DNA of 64,000 bases, from the NCBI GenBank assembly GCA_008690995.1, contig VRMN01000007.1, forward strand, positions 124,001 to 188,000. Reading direction: 5' to 3'. The notes under the pieces are model-generated. The model was not told the origin of the DNA. It saw nothing but the letters and a program-made list of their open reading frames with translations, and searched no databases. Made by a program: the position numbers and the translations under genes. This DNA is from Porphyridium purpureum. Lineage: Eukaryota > Rhodophyta > Bangiophyceae > Porphyridiales > Porphyridiaceae. This document shows positions 18,467-27,714 of this stretch, piece by piece; within the stretch, counting starts at the first letter, position 1; the number at the start of each line of letters is the position of its first letter.

Positions 18467-20848
18467 GCTCGTCTTGAGCCACCTTCTGCTTTGACGGTGC
18501 GTGCGCCTGAGCACATGCGCGCGCCGAAAATGGTCCAGTGTCGGAGAAGAACGCAAAGCTTCAAGCATGACGCGTCAGGTTGGATGAGAGGGTGCGCAGC
18601 TCAGACGCGGGTTTCCAAACAGGCCCGGAAGCAGAGATTTCGCCCCCGGCAACGAGTTTCCTCGAGCGGAGCGGGAGTGCACAAGGGCCGAGGTGAACAC
18701 GGTAGCTAGCAAGTTTCGAACTTTGCTTTCAGGTAAAGTATATGAGACAAAAGACAGACAAGCAAGTCGTAATTATGAGAGAAACTTGTACTGTCAACTT
18801 TACTGTGGCAGAACAGCGCATTAGTGCCGGACGGCACGACCCGGCTGTCTCACTGAGTCATGTGGAATCACCGAATGTCACGACAGTATGGGTCTATCTT
18901 TTAGGTGGCATCAATTTGCAGAATGAAGGCAAAGAGCGCCGCCCAACTGCGTGTCTGCCACAAAAGCGTGGAAAACACGAGCTCAACGACTCCGTGGCTC
19001 AGAAGGATCGTTCAATTTTCATTGATTCGGTCGAGCGTCTACATCACTGGCTGCAAGGCACAAACGAGTTATATCGAGAGCTTTGTACTACTACACACAG
19101 GTAGGGGTGCGTCACTCGAATGCGAGCAAATGATTTGTCAGAAGAAGAGGACAGCTATTCGCTTGTAGGCAAGAGGCTTGAAAACGTCAGCGAGGTCATT
19201 ATTTGCGGGCACATCCGAGACACATTGGGTAAGAATCCCCAGCCAGGTGTTAGGACACGATTGCGAACTAACCAATCGCGACCAGCGGCCTTATTATCCT
19301 GGGTTTGTGACGAGGTTATTGTTGGGACGTGCATCACGCAAGAAGGTTCCTGACACGGCGGTCTTTGCTAAATTGGAGTCGACCTATCGCCTAGAACATC
19401 CATGGATGCAGTGAAACACTACCTTGGCCATGTCGAGCTCATGTACATTTTTAATCCGAGAGGTGTCTGGTCAGGAATTAGTCACTAGATGGCCAGCAAA
19501 TGTTCCTCAAGGGTCCTAAAGATAAATGCACTCAGTTACGTCATTGAAACTATTATGGGTGAGGAAAACGTGCGGGCAGACAATTGTTGCCAGCGGGGCG
19601 GCCGAGGCGACGGTAATTATGGGGGGTAAGTTCCAAGTTTGCGATGTTTATCGAGAAGGACTTATTGGCCCCTGACGCTCCGGAGCATCGTGAGGGGGGT
19701 ACCGACACGGGCGTCCCATGAGCGGGCGGCCGCGGCGCAGGGTCGAAGGTCTGTTCGGGAGCAGTACAGAAGAAGCTAAAGTTGCGAGCCTGACAAAGTG
19801 ATTTGCAGCTTGGAAGGATGTACAATTGAGGACGTTAGTTGCATTCGCAAGGACAGGCCATTACTTCGCGCGGCCGGGTCAAGCGGTCTTCTTACGCCCG
19901 GCTTCCTACGAAGCCAAAGTGGTTTAAAAAGGCATGACCTTTGCGCGTGCGTTTCCTCGCGCACTCAGCGCATGGCCGATTGCTGGCTGCACAGTTTCGC
20001 CATCCTCGATCCCGCCGTCCGTTCTCATTGCACCGGCTGACACATCTTGCACGGGTGGCCAGTTTTGAATTCAGCGTTTTGACTTCAGGGTCAGAACTGG
20101 ACCGAGCGTTAAGCGGTCTACGCATTGCCTCTCTACTAAAAACACACGATGTTACCGATACATATCGGGATGGCAAAAGAATGGCGGTGACAGCTCCGAA
20201 TTTGTGCCGGATTCGAAAGCCGGTGGTGTGGGCGCTTGCACCGGTGGAGGGGGCAGAGTCATGACACGCACGGATTCGTGTGTGTGTGTGTGTGGGTGTG
20301 TGGGTGTCAATGCGCTTCGATGACATGTGAATCTCTGGCATGATGGTGGATGATGGCTTGCGCCAAGGACAACAGCTTTCGGAACTCAGCCAGCCTCGAA
20401 ATCGCTCCGCGCATCGGTGGTTGCCTGGTGGCTTGGCGCGCGTACCGAACAGCGCGATTTGAATTCGACAGGGAGTGCGCGTGACTTGATCACACTCCAT
20501 GCGGATGGATGCGTAGAGCACACGCAAGACGCTGTGTTGGCTGTGGCTATGCTGGTCCACGTTTGTGAACAAAGTGACCGCGCCGCGACCAAGCAGAAGA
20601 CGAGGGAAAGGGGGTTCACTTGGGGGGATAAAGCTCCGACGGGTGTCAAATTCTCTTCAGCGTGTGCTGGCGTGCGCGCTGGAGGGAATGAACGGGGTGC
20701 GTATCGGCGTCCCGCGTTGTGTGCCCTCGTCGAACATTTAAAGATTTAGGGGACGGCGCATGGAAACCTGTTGATCAGGCCGCTTTGAACAGCGCCGGGA
20801 ATGGTCAGTCCGGAGCGCAGAGCGCGGGACCCAGGCTTGTTCGTCAAG

Positions 20849-21700
20849 ATGGGCGATTCGAGCGCCGACTGGGACAAGCAGGCGAGCTCGGCGGAGAGCA
20901 AGAACTCGTCGTCCAGCTTTGACATGGAGGAAGAGATGGCGTTCGGTGAGCCCGGCGAAATGGTCTTTGGCGAGGATTTAGAAGAGACGTCGTCGAGCGC
21001 ACGGTACTGGCGCAAGATGGATATTGCCGAGGAGCTGAAAGTTGAGCGCTTGCGCAAGCGCTATCAAGGCATGCATAATGCGACCGGTAGCGCCCAAGGT
21101 ACTGCGGAAGCTGCGCACCGAGATGTCTTCACGTCGTCAGCGAGCGGTTTCTTCACGCCGCCGTGCTCGTTGACTTGGAGTGAGGTTACCCCGGATCCGC
21201 TGTCACAAACGTCGTCGGTCAGTAGCGCGCTTATCACTGTTGGGCCGTCGCGCGACGGGCTGATGGTCGTGCCGAATGGCGAGTCCCTGCGAAGGAGCTC
21301 GAATGAAATTGATTTGCTTGGAGGCTCAGCGCTTTTATTATCCAGGATGTCGAGCTCTAGCTTGGCGAGCAGTACACCTGCACCAGCACCAGCGACGTCT
21401 ACCGCCGCTCCATCCCGAATGGCGGGGCTGGCGAGCGCTGCAAGTCGGACAAGACCCTGTCCTCTTGTTGAGCGGAGCAGTAGCGGTACTGGCCGACCCA
21501 GCGGCCTGTTTTGGAAGGCGCGGGAGTTTCGCAGCGACCATAGCACCCAGGTGCCACGAGTCGAACCCCCTCGGCGCGCGACCAGCGGCGGCCGCCCCAC
21601 ATCGCAACACAGCCAATGGTCCTTAGGCACACTACGACGCACGCGCAGTCCTAGCCTCGACGTAGCGTTCGGGCACAAGGCGCCGGACGACGCAAGCTAA
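20849..21700 (+). CDS. Unknown protein with the FGEPGEMVFGEDLEETS motif (paralog 1)
   Basis: I do not recognise this family. The product has 283 residues from the ATG at 20849; an ATG at 20801 would add 16, but the neighbouring paralog favours the shorter form. Residues 20-70 hold a conserved block: a Ser run, FDMEEE, then FGEPGEMVFGEDLEETS, then an amphipathic helix RYWRKMDIAEELKVERLRKR. The rest is Ser/Pro/Ala-rich and probably disordered, with no signal peptide or membrane segment. The paralog at 22850 on the same strand shares only this block. Over the 17 identical residues the two genes differ at 12 nucleotides, all silent, which shows strong selection on the peptide. It may be a docking or regulatory motif. 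Confidence 0.75.
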   Translation: MGDSSADWDKQASSAESKNSSSSFDMEEEMAFGEPGEMVFGEDLEETSSSARYWRKMDIAEELKVERLRKRYQGMHNATGSAQGTAEAAHRDVFTSSASGFFTPPCSLTWSEVTPDPLSQTSSVSSALITVGPSRDGLMVVPNGESLRRSSNEIDLLGGSALLLSRMSSSSLASSTPAPAPATSTAAPSRMAGLASAASRTRPCPLVERSSSGTGRPSGLFWKAREFRSDHSTQVPRVEPPRRATSGGRPTSQHSQWSLGTLRRTRSPSLDVAFGHKAPDDAS

Positions 21701-22849
21701 TCCGTAGCACTCTGTATTCTTCGCAGCCGTATGATTATCGATATAAAGCAGAAAAACGCTCTTCATGTATGTAGCAGCAAGATCCAACACGCATCTTTTG
21801 TCCACATGCACCATCCTCCTACCCGACCTCACGCGTTTCATTTCCCAGAAAGTGACCAAACTTGTATCGCGGGCGCTAAGGATACGTCATGGCACACTTC
21901 CAAGCCGGGCCCACTGGGTTGTGCAGACGCTTGCCTGCATCCTTCAGCCATATGTATGCCGGCCTGCCATCAAACCGGTGCTTCGCCTGCTGCTCCGGAG
22001 CTGGTCCCATGCGCTCGATACCCGCCGGAGGTACAGTCACGGACAAAAGTACAGTGTGTCGTCACTGTACCTGGAGTACAGTGTTTGGCATGCGAGCTCG
22101 CCAAGTCGGTTGGTCCGAGTCAGCCGGGAGTCTGACGGGCTCGCTGCGTCCCAATCCTGCGCAGCATTCAGACGCTTTTGCTTTTTGCGAGTGCGACGCG
22201 GAAGCGCCCTGGGCATTCAATGCGCAGATGTCGATATCAAGAGTTGGCCGGGCGATCGGTCTCAAATCATGAACGAGGTGTGGTGCAACCGGCTTGTTTG
22301 ATGGCTTCATTTCGCGTCCATCGTTTTCGTGCACTCTGCTGACCTGGTAAATGCCGTTGTCTACCAATGACTGCACGGGTTTGGCAGGATAGCAGGAGAA
22401 ACGCGTCTGAGCGTGGAGGTCGCGAGGAGGGCGCAAGGGCAAATTCAAAACAAGATTTGGCTGGAAACCGCCTAGGAATTACAGGAACAGATAGGACAAG
22501 GGCAAAAACACGACAAACGCACGCGCGTGCACGCGAGAGCACACACACACACACACACATTCACACTGGGTGTAAAGATCAGCAAGGCTCTCGAGACCAT
22601 AATTGCGTGACTGCTGCAGTCAAAGTCAAGTTGCGAAACATGCTGCACAGGAGGCGTTGACCCTTCATTCACCACACACTTTAAAATGCGACCGCATCCA
22701 GCAGGTATAAGACCCCTCGTACCATCGCGCGATAATCTCGCGTTTCCAGGCACTCAACGAGCCTTTTAACGTTGGGAAAGGTCACGGAGCAGGGACGCAA
22801 AGGGGAAGAGGATAGGAGTGCCATCGTTCAGCTCGGCATTGAAGTCATC
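21701..22849. other. Spacer between the two motif paralogs
   Basis: No supported gene. The segment 22029-22082 contains four GTACAG/CTGTAC words within about 55 bp. An AC run lies at 22540-22559. Overlapping frames of 80-180 codons occur on both strands without motifs. Confidence 0.5.
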
Positions 22850-23440
22850 ATGGTCGATCGCGCGGCGACGTTGTCTAGGCAGAGCACGTCTTCTGACTTT
22901 GACATGGAGGCAGAGCTGGAATTTGGCGAGCCAGGTGAAATGGTTTTCGGAGAAGACCTTGAAGAGACTTCGTTTTCAATGCGGCAATGGAAAAGGATGC
23001 AAATTGCTGAGGAGCTGAAGAACCAGCGCATAGGTAGGCGCCACGTATCGCCAAGCAATCAGACTGCGTCTCCGCGTACGCCGCGTACTTTTGGCATAGA
23101 CGTGCGATGCAGTCTCAATCTTTCGGCGCCCGGCCATTCAGTATCTTGGGTGAACTGGAACGCGCGGCGGTCCACATCCTCCCACAGCGTCGGCTCAAAC
23201 GTGAGCAGCCGCGCACGAAGCGGTAACGTGTCGCTGAGCAGCGGAAACAGCAAGTTCAGCTCTACTGCCAGCTTGTCAGCAGCCCAAGCGACCAGTCTCG
23301 ACAAGGAAGCTTTCAGAAAGCGAGCGGAAATCATCGACCGCGTCGGCGTGAGCACCGGCCCAAGTGCGAATGCAAGTCGCATGCACGTACCCGCGTTCCT
23401 TCCTGGACCAAAATCAAAGAAAAGTCACGCGCATCCGTGA
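22850..23440 (+). CDS. Unknown protein with the FGEPGEMVFGEDLEETS motif (paralog 2)
   Basis: The product has 196 residues from the ATG at 22850; the frame is open further upstream only from a TTG. Residues 14-62 repeat the block of the gene at 20849: SDFDMEAELEFGEPGEMVF and on through the DLEETS end, then RQWKRMQIAEELKNQRIGRR. By eye about 36 of 50 positions match. The remaining 130 residues are Ser/Arg-rich, unrelated to paralog 1, and end in a basic GPKSKKSHAHP tail. No known domain, signal peptide or membrane helix is visible. The pair probably arose by tandem duplication followed by free divergence of the disordered tails. Function unknown. Confidence 0.75.
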   Translation: MVDRAATLSRQSTSSDFDMEAELEFGEPGEMVFGEDLEETSFSMRQWKRMQIAEELKNQRIGRRHVSPSNQTASPRTPRTFGIDVRCSLNLSAPGHSVSWVNWNARRSTSSHSVGSNVSSRARSGNVSLSSGNSKFSSTASLSAAQATSLDKEAFRKRAEIIDRVGVSTGPSANASRMHVPAFLPGPKSKKSHAHP

Positions 23441-23877
23441 CCATCGCTTTTTTATTTTCTTCCTTCACTAGCAACAGGTACACTGACAGCGACGAACCTC
23501 TATCATCGATTCTCAAAACTTGTGAACGCACAGTATCCACACGACTCCTTCTGCACACGATTTCTTCCGGAAATCTACATTGCCGTGGTCATTCTTCTGA
23601 GTCCTTACGCCGCGCGTCACCAGCGTTGCCAGTCACGCTTGCATATCGTCAGAAAGACACACACACACACACACACACGCACCATCCGTCCGCCCTCTCT
23701 TCACCAGCATGACGACCTTGTGCTCCGTTTCATGTGGCTTCTTTTATCCGCTCACGTTTGACGCATTTCACGCATTACATACATATCACTAAAGTACCAA
23801 TTTTGTACACAAGGAATAACAAACATTGCAAAAGAATGCAGTGAGTCGTTTGGTCCATTTGTGATTAAATGGGATTG

Positions 23878-23893
23878 TTTTAGTATAAACGAG
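23878..23893 (+). promoter_or_regulatory. TTTTAGTATAAACGA element
   Basis: TTTTAGTATAAACGAG lies 197 bp ahead of the ATG at 24090 and shares 15 consecutive bases with the TDP1 element at 15923. Confidence 0.55.
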
Positions 23894-23899
23894 AATTAT

Positions 23900-23926
23900 C
23901 CGTTAAGCCGTTAGACAAACCGTTTT
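23900..23926. promoter_or_regulatory. CCGTTA/AACCGTT cluster
   Basis: Three copies of the CCGTT half-site (AACGG on the other strand) occur in 27 bp, right after the TTTTAGTA element. Similar clusters are at 3384 and 59414. Confidence 0.35.
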
Positions 23927-24089
23927 GAGAATTTGTGCGAGAGATGGAGATGGAAGCGCGCGTGAGGAGAAGGAGGGAGGAAAGAACGGCGCAAGGGAGA
24001 GCGCTTTGTTTGTGTGGCGGAGTGGGTTGCGGGCCGCGATCTGCGCGGATAGGTTGCGCGTCGCGGTGTGGAGGAGCGTGGATGAGAGC

Positions 24090-25598
24090 ATGGATGGGTT
24101 CAAGCAGGTTGCGGAGGCGGGGGAAGACGGAGTAGCGCGTACGGTAGACAAGGTGGAATCGACGTTGGGATCTGTGGCGCACGCGGCGCCGCGTGAAGGG
24201 ATGGAAAAGGTGGAGATTGCGGGGTCGGCGGTGTGGGAGGGGGTGCACGATGGCGTGGAAGCGACGGGTAACGCGGTCGAGAAGGCTCTCCGGCCCGTCG
24301 CTCATGATCTTCGTGTGCCTGCGGTGAACGAACACGCTGGCAACGCACGCGACGCCGTGGTCGAGTCGGGGAAGAAGGGCGTGGATGGTGTTGTAGAGAA
24401 AACCGCTAATGTGATTTCCAACATTGCGTCGGATGTCGAGATCCCGGAACCGGCGCGCAATGTTCGGAACGCGACAAAGGCGGAAGCCGCACAAAGGGCA
24501 GAGCAAACGAGGGACGCAGCGAGTAAGGGCGTGACCCTGAATCCTCAATTCACACCAGAGCCGCCACAGCCGGAGAGGCGACAGCAACAAAAGCAAAGGC
24601 AGTCGCAGCAGCTTCCCCCGGCTTATTCGGCAGCGTCCACGGGAGCCGCCCAACCCGCAAAGCCCAAGACAAGACTGAAAGAACAGCTGCAAACGCATCA
24701 TTCTACCTTGCAGCAACACGCGTCAAAGCTCTTTGACCCGCGCCTGATGCTGATGGGCCAGTTATGCTTCGTCTTCTTCTTGTACTTGATCTGGCCCCCA
24801 CTGGTTCAAAATCCAGTGGTGCCAGTGTTCCTTTATCCAGTGATCGTGGCCACAAGTGTCTTGTCGTTTTTCTGGAAGCGCATCCGGCCACCGCTGGTGC
24901 CAAAGTATGACGCCAAAGTGACGCCCACGCGTGCAGACATACAGTATGAACGGTGGGACAAGAAAAAGATCGAGATTGAGGAGGAAAAAATTCGAAAGCT
25001 GGAAGTGTCCCTCAATCAGCGCAATTTGCGGTACCGATACCTTCGCAAGCAGTTACGTGATGACTGGACTGACATTGATGCCACCGACTCACTGCTAAAT
25101 GACATCTTGCTTCGGGGTAATTTGGACGTCGTAGAACCAGACCCACGCGTTGAGATCTTGAAGCTGCGCGAGACAATTTCGGCGCTCGTGCTGCATGCCA
25201 ACTTGTCCTATTCGGAAAGGTCCTTGATTATTCGACAGAAGCAGCTGCTCGGCTTCTCGCACCTCGAACAGGCCGCGCAGGGCCGCGTCAACGTGGACGC
25301 GGAGATCAAGAAACCCAAGGTCAATTACCGTGAGCATATGTCGACAGCGAACTTGGGGAGTATGGTGCCATCTGTCGACGTATCCAAGCGTTTTTCAACC
25401 ATACGTGGACCTGTGTCACCGGGCACTAGCAAGAAGGGCTCGAAGGGAAAGGACGGAGATTCAAGTTTTGCGGGTCTCAAGCCAGAAACAAGTGGTGACG
25501 TTACCGCCAAAACTTCAGGCTCGTTGCCGGAAGAGGTCAAGGAAAGGACATCCGAGCCAAAAGTCGCGAGTGCATTGGAACAAGCGACCGCCGCTTAA
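24090..25598 (+). CDS. Unknown two-helix membrane protein with coiled coil
   Basis: The product has 502 residues from the ATG at 24090. The first 130 residues are Ala/Val/Glu-rich amphipathic helix with repeats such as VARTVDKVEST and VVESGKKGVDGVV, like LEA or apolipoprotein-type helices. A Gln/Pro-rich linker follows. Two hydrophobic segments, LMLMGQLCFVFFLYLIW and VPVFLYPVIVATSVLSFFW (about 225-270), form a hairpin. A charged coiled coil (EIEEEKIRKLEVSLNQRN) comes next, then a helical region and a Ser/Lys-rich tail. I do not recognise the family. The layout suggests a membrane-shaping or tethering protein of an internal membrane, but that is inference. Confidence 0.7.
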   Translation: MDGFKQVAEAGEDGVARTVDKVESTLGSVAHAAPREGMEKVEIAGSAVWEGVHDGVEATGNAVEKALRPVAHDLRVPAVNEHAGNARDAVVESGKKGVDGVVEKTANVISNIASDVEIPEPARNVRNATKAEAAQRAEQTRDAASKGVTLNPQFTPEPPQPERRQQQKQRQSQQLPPAYSAASTGAAQPAKPKTRLKEQLQTHHSTLQQHASKLFDPRLMLMGQLCFVFFLYLIWPPLVQNPVVPVFLYPVIVATSVLSFFWKRIRPPLVPKYDAKVTPTRADIQYERWDKKKIEIEEEKIRKLEVSLNQRNLRYRYLRKQLRDDWTDIDATDSLLNDILLRGNLDVVEPDPRVEILKLRETISALVLHANLSYSERSLIIRQKQLLGFSHLEQAAQGRVNVDAEIKKPKVNYREHMSTANLGSMVPSVDVSKRFSTIRGPVSPGTSKKGSKGKDGDSSFAGLKPETSGDVTAKTSGSLPEEVKERTSEPKVASALEQATAA

Positions 25599-26088
25599 GA
25601 GCAATAAAATAAACAAAGATGCAAACGAAATGAAGTGAGAGGATTAAAGTTCGACCTCTTTACTTGAACGGAAGCGGTCCATGCCTGCTATGATCACGGA
25701 AGGACACCGTAACCTTGCTCAATGCGACAGGCCATCGCGCGTACGTGACATGTCTTTTTGACACCTTCGTAAGATGATTCGTGACGGGGCATCTCTGCCA
25801 CAAGCTTCCAGATGGTACCCGGCTCCCATGGTTTGCAAGCGTGAGCGTCTGTCTTGCTGAGCGTGTGTCCATCTTGGACTGATTGTTGACGGCTGCAACC
25901 ATGCGCCGGCAGACAGCTCCGACGTCAACTGCCCGCAAGCCTCTCTTCTGACTATGTGCTGAAAGGCGCAAGATCCCAGGCCATTCACTATTTGAGGCTA
26001 TCCTCCTGGCCTTACCGGTGAATCATGCTCTGCGCGTCGCATGCGCAAAAGCGCACGCTAATCTTCTCGTGACGCGATCACCACTCGG
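25599..26088. other. Convergent spacer
   Basis: This 490-bp region lies between the 3' ends of the membrane protein and LCMT1 genes. Apart from the poly(A) signal at its left end I see nothing distinctive. Confidence 0.5.
25603..25612 (+). terminator. Polyadenylation signal of the membrane protein gene
   Basis: Overlapping AATAAA words (AATAAAATAAA) start 4 bp after the stop codon. Confidence 0.5.
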
Positions 26089-27417
26089 TTACGTGGGCGG
26101 GAAGACGCTAAGCAGGAGTTGCGGCTCGGTACTTTGCTCTTCTGCTGTCTTTGCGGCATATACAATGGCGTAATGTTGCATAATGAGGTCCCACTCTTCA
26201 AACTCGTCGAGGAGCTCTAGCTTCTCAACGGCCTCACGCCACTCCGCGGGCGCGTTTCGGTATGCGTCTAGCAGCGTCTCTGCGCGCACATGGTGAAAAG
26301 CACCAACGTCATCTTTCAGGAAGCGTTCGCGCTGGCTTTCTACAGTCGGATAAGCGTCGATGCCGAGCAGCGCGCATTTTCGTGCTGACAAGTTGCGCAG
26401 CATGGTGCGACCAAACGCGTCGTTCGGCTCAACCTGCTCGAGATTCAGCCACGCACTCGCACTGAATGAGCTTGTCGCGGCTGAGCTTGTGCTCGACTTG
26501 CTCTGCGGTTTCCCCACTAGCGTGCGAATCAGGGCATCCGACTCACTTGGCTCCAAATAGATCAGAAGCAGCTCGGTCACGAACAAAGTTGGTGCGCGCG
26601 GGTCCAAGCCGAGACCGCCGCTCTGTGGGTCATCGAGTAGCAGCCTTTTCACTTTGGCAGGCTCACGCATATCAGCGCAAGCCAGTGCGTATGTCGCCGT
26701 CCGTTGTAGCACTGCCCCAGAATCGGAACTTGTTGCACGCGTGCGTTCGGCTGGAAGATCCACGACGGCAGTCCCCATGTGCGCGCTGGCGCTCTGGTAA
26801 TCGTGCAGACATGCACTGAGATCCGGTGATGATTCAATGAGGGCGCTCTTCTTTTTGGCCACTTCTGGTAAATCAAGCTCCACGTACTTGATTCTGGTCG
26901 CATGCGCATGAACATCAATCACGCCTGCTTGGACGAGCCGAAAGTACAGCGTGTCAAAGCCAGCACCAAGCGAGACCACCTGCGCACAACACGCCGACTC
27001 TGCAGCTGAAGCGGCAGCAACGGCAGTGACAGCAGCTAAAAAGCGTTTGACGGCGGCCTCAACCAAGAAAGTCCTTACATATGTCCCGCGGTTCATGAGC
27101 GGCCCGCGTTTGGGCAAGCCAGCAACATCCCCCGGCGGCAGGAAATGGCGCAGAAACGGATCCGCATAATACCCTGCCTGCGCCGCACTCCACTTTCCCA
27201 CCACGGCATCATCATTTGTCGCGACCACGCCGCGCCGACTGGTGCTCCGCATCGCACCTGCCTCTTCTGCCTCACCAGCTCCTGGTCTCCTCATCCCAAC
27301 CGCTGCTTGAACCCCGGCAAAACGCCCTCCAAACCCTGCTCCGCTTCCAGGCCGGTTCGCAGCACGATCCGAGCCATGCGCTGCCATGCGCAACCCTTCA
27401 GCTGGCTCTTCATTCAT
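26089..27417 (-). CDS. LCMT1: Leucine carboxyl methyltransferase (PP2A methyltransferase, PPM1/LCMT1)
   Basis: The product has 442 residues from the first ATG (27417); the open frame upstream begins at GTG. The N-terminal 70 residues are Gly/Ala/Arg-rich and extra compared with human LCMT1 (334). The core has YYADPFLRHFLP, then MNRGTYVRTFLVEAAVKRFL and VVSLGAGFDTLYFRL, the SAM-binding motif of this family. Later come IKYVELDLPEV and LFVTELLLIYLEPSES, the acidic/YL motif. A Ser-rich insertion (KSSTSSAATSS) sits in the C-terminal half. The enzyme methylates the C-terminal Leu of the PP2A catalytic subunit and so controls holoenzyme assembly. It is head to head with a lipase gene. Confidence 0.88.
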   Translation of the reverse strand: MNEEPAEGLRMAAHGSDRAANRPGSGAGFGGRFAGVQAAVGMRRPGAGEAEEAGAMRSTSRRGVVATNDDAVVGKWSAAQAGYYADPFLRHFLPPGDVAGLPKRGPLMNRGTYVRTFLVEAAVKRFLAAVTAVAAASAAESACCAQVVSLGAGFDTLYFRLVQAGVIDVHAHATRIKYVELDLPEVAKKKSALIESSPDLSACLHDYQSASAHMGTAVVDLPAERTRATSSDSGAVLQRTATYALACADMREPAKVKRLLLDDPQSGGLGLDPRAPTLFVTELLLIYLEPSESDALIRTLVGKPQSKSSTSSAATSSFSASAWLNLEQVEPNDAFGRTMLRNLSARKCALLGIDAYPTVESQRERFLKDDVGAFHHVRAETLLDAYRNAPAEWREAVEKLELLDEFEEWDLIMQHYAIVYAAKTAEEQSTEPQLLLSVFPPT

Positions 27418-27714
27418 CCCGTTTCTCTCTGTCTCTCCGTCTCTCTCTCCTCCAAGCAACACCGGCTCCCGCTAAATCTCGAGCTCCTAAAATTGACATT
27501 ACACGCTTTTCATAGTAAAAACGAGCTTTTTGCTATAAAGGAGGTACAGTTCGTTTGACATTTTGGTGAACGGACTGACTGGCAGCAGAGAGAGACAGAG
27601 GGAGAGGAGGAGAGAGAAGGAGAAGAAGGACGCAGGTGGCTGTTTGGTGGGCGCGGAGCGCGTGCGGAAGACGGCAGAGTGTGCGCGGGTGGGGCTGGAA
27701 GTGTGTGCTGTACG
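27418..27714. promoter_or_regulatory. Divergent promoter of LCMT1 (-) and lipase (+)
   Basis: The 297-bp spacer has one element at 27507-27526 that reads GCTCGTTTTTACTATGAAAA toward LCMT1, 90 bp before its ATG, matching the NAD kinase element. A TATA-like GCTATAAAG (27532-27540) followed by GGTACAG reads toward the lipase. Confidence 0.6.
27507..27526 (-). promoter_or_regulatory. GCTCGTTTTACTATG element of LCMT1
   Basis: On the minus strand it is GCTCGTTTTTACTATGAAAA, identical to the NAD kinase element apart from one extra T. Confidence 0.6.

Larger units (their letters stand above)
17687..20848. other. Longest gene-poor stretch of the window
   Basis: No recognised gene is present. Notable contents are a perfect 10-bp-stem inverted repeat (18093-18118), a 30-bp direct repeat encoding Lys/Glu-rich decapeptides on the minus strand (18407-18466), and a GT run (20279-20300). 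Frames include a 120-codon ATG frame at 18742-19104 (+) and a 226-codon minus frame at 19892-20572, the latter built partly on the GT run. Neither has family features. Non-coding RNA genes or decayed sequence are possible. Confidence 0.4.
23441..24089. other. Spacer and promoter of the membrane protein gene
   Basis: An AC run lies at 23656-23680. A TTTTAGTATAAACGAG element (23878-23893) and a triple CCGTT/AACCG array (23900-23926) lie upstream of the next ATG. The forward frame is open from a TTG at 23925, but that part overlaps the promoter elements and is not used. Confidence 0.5.

Noticed and set aside
18742-19104. A 120-codon ATG frame
   Set aside because: Of moderate complexity, but without motif, promoter element or homology I can recognise; left in the spacer note.
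19892-20572. A 226-codon minus frame
   Set aside because: It contains a HTPTHTHTR stretch from a GT run, no domain, and several overlapping frames of similar length.
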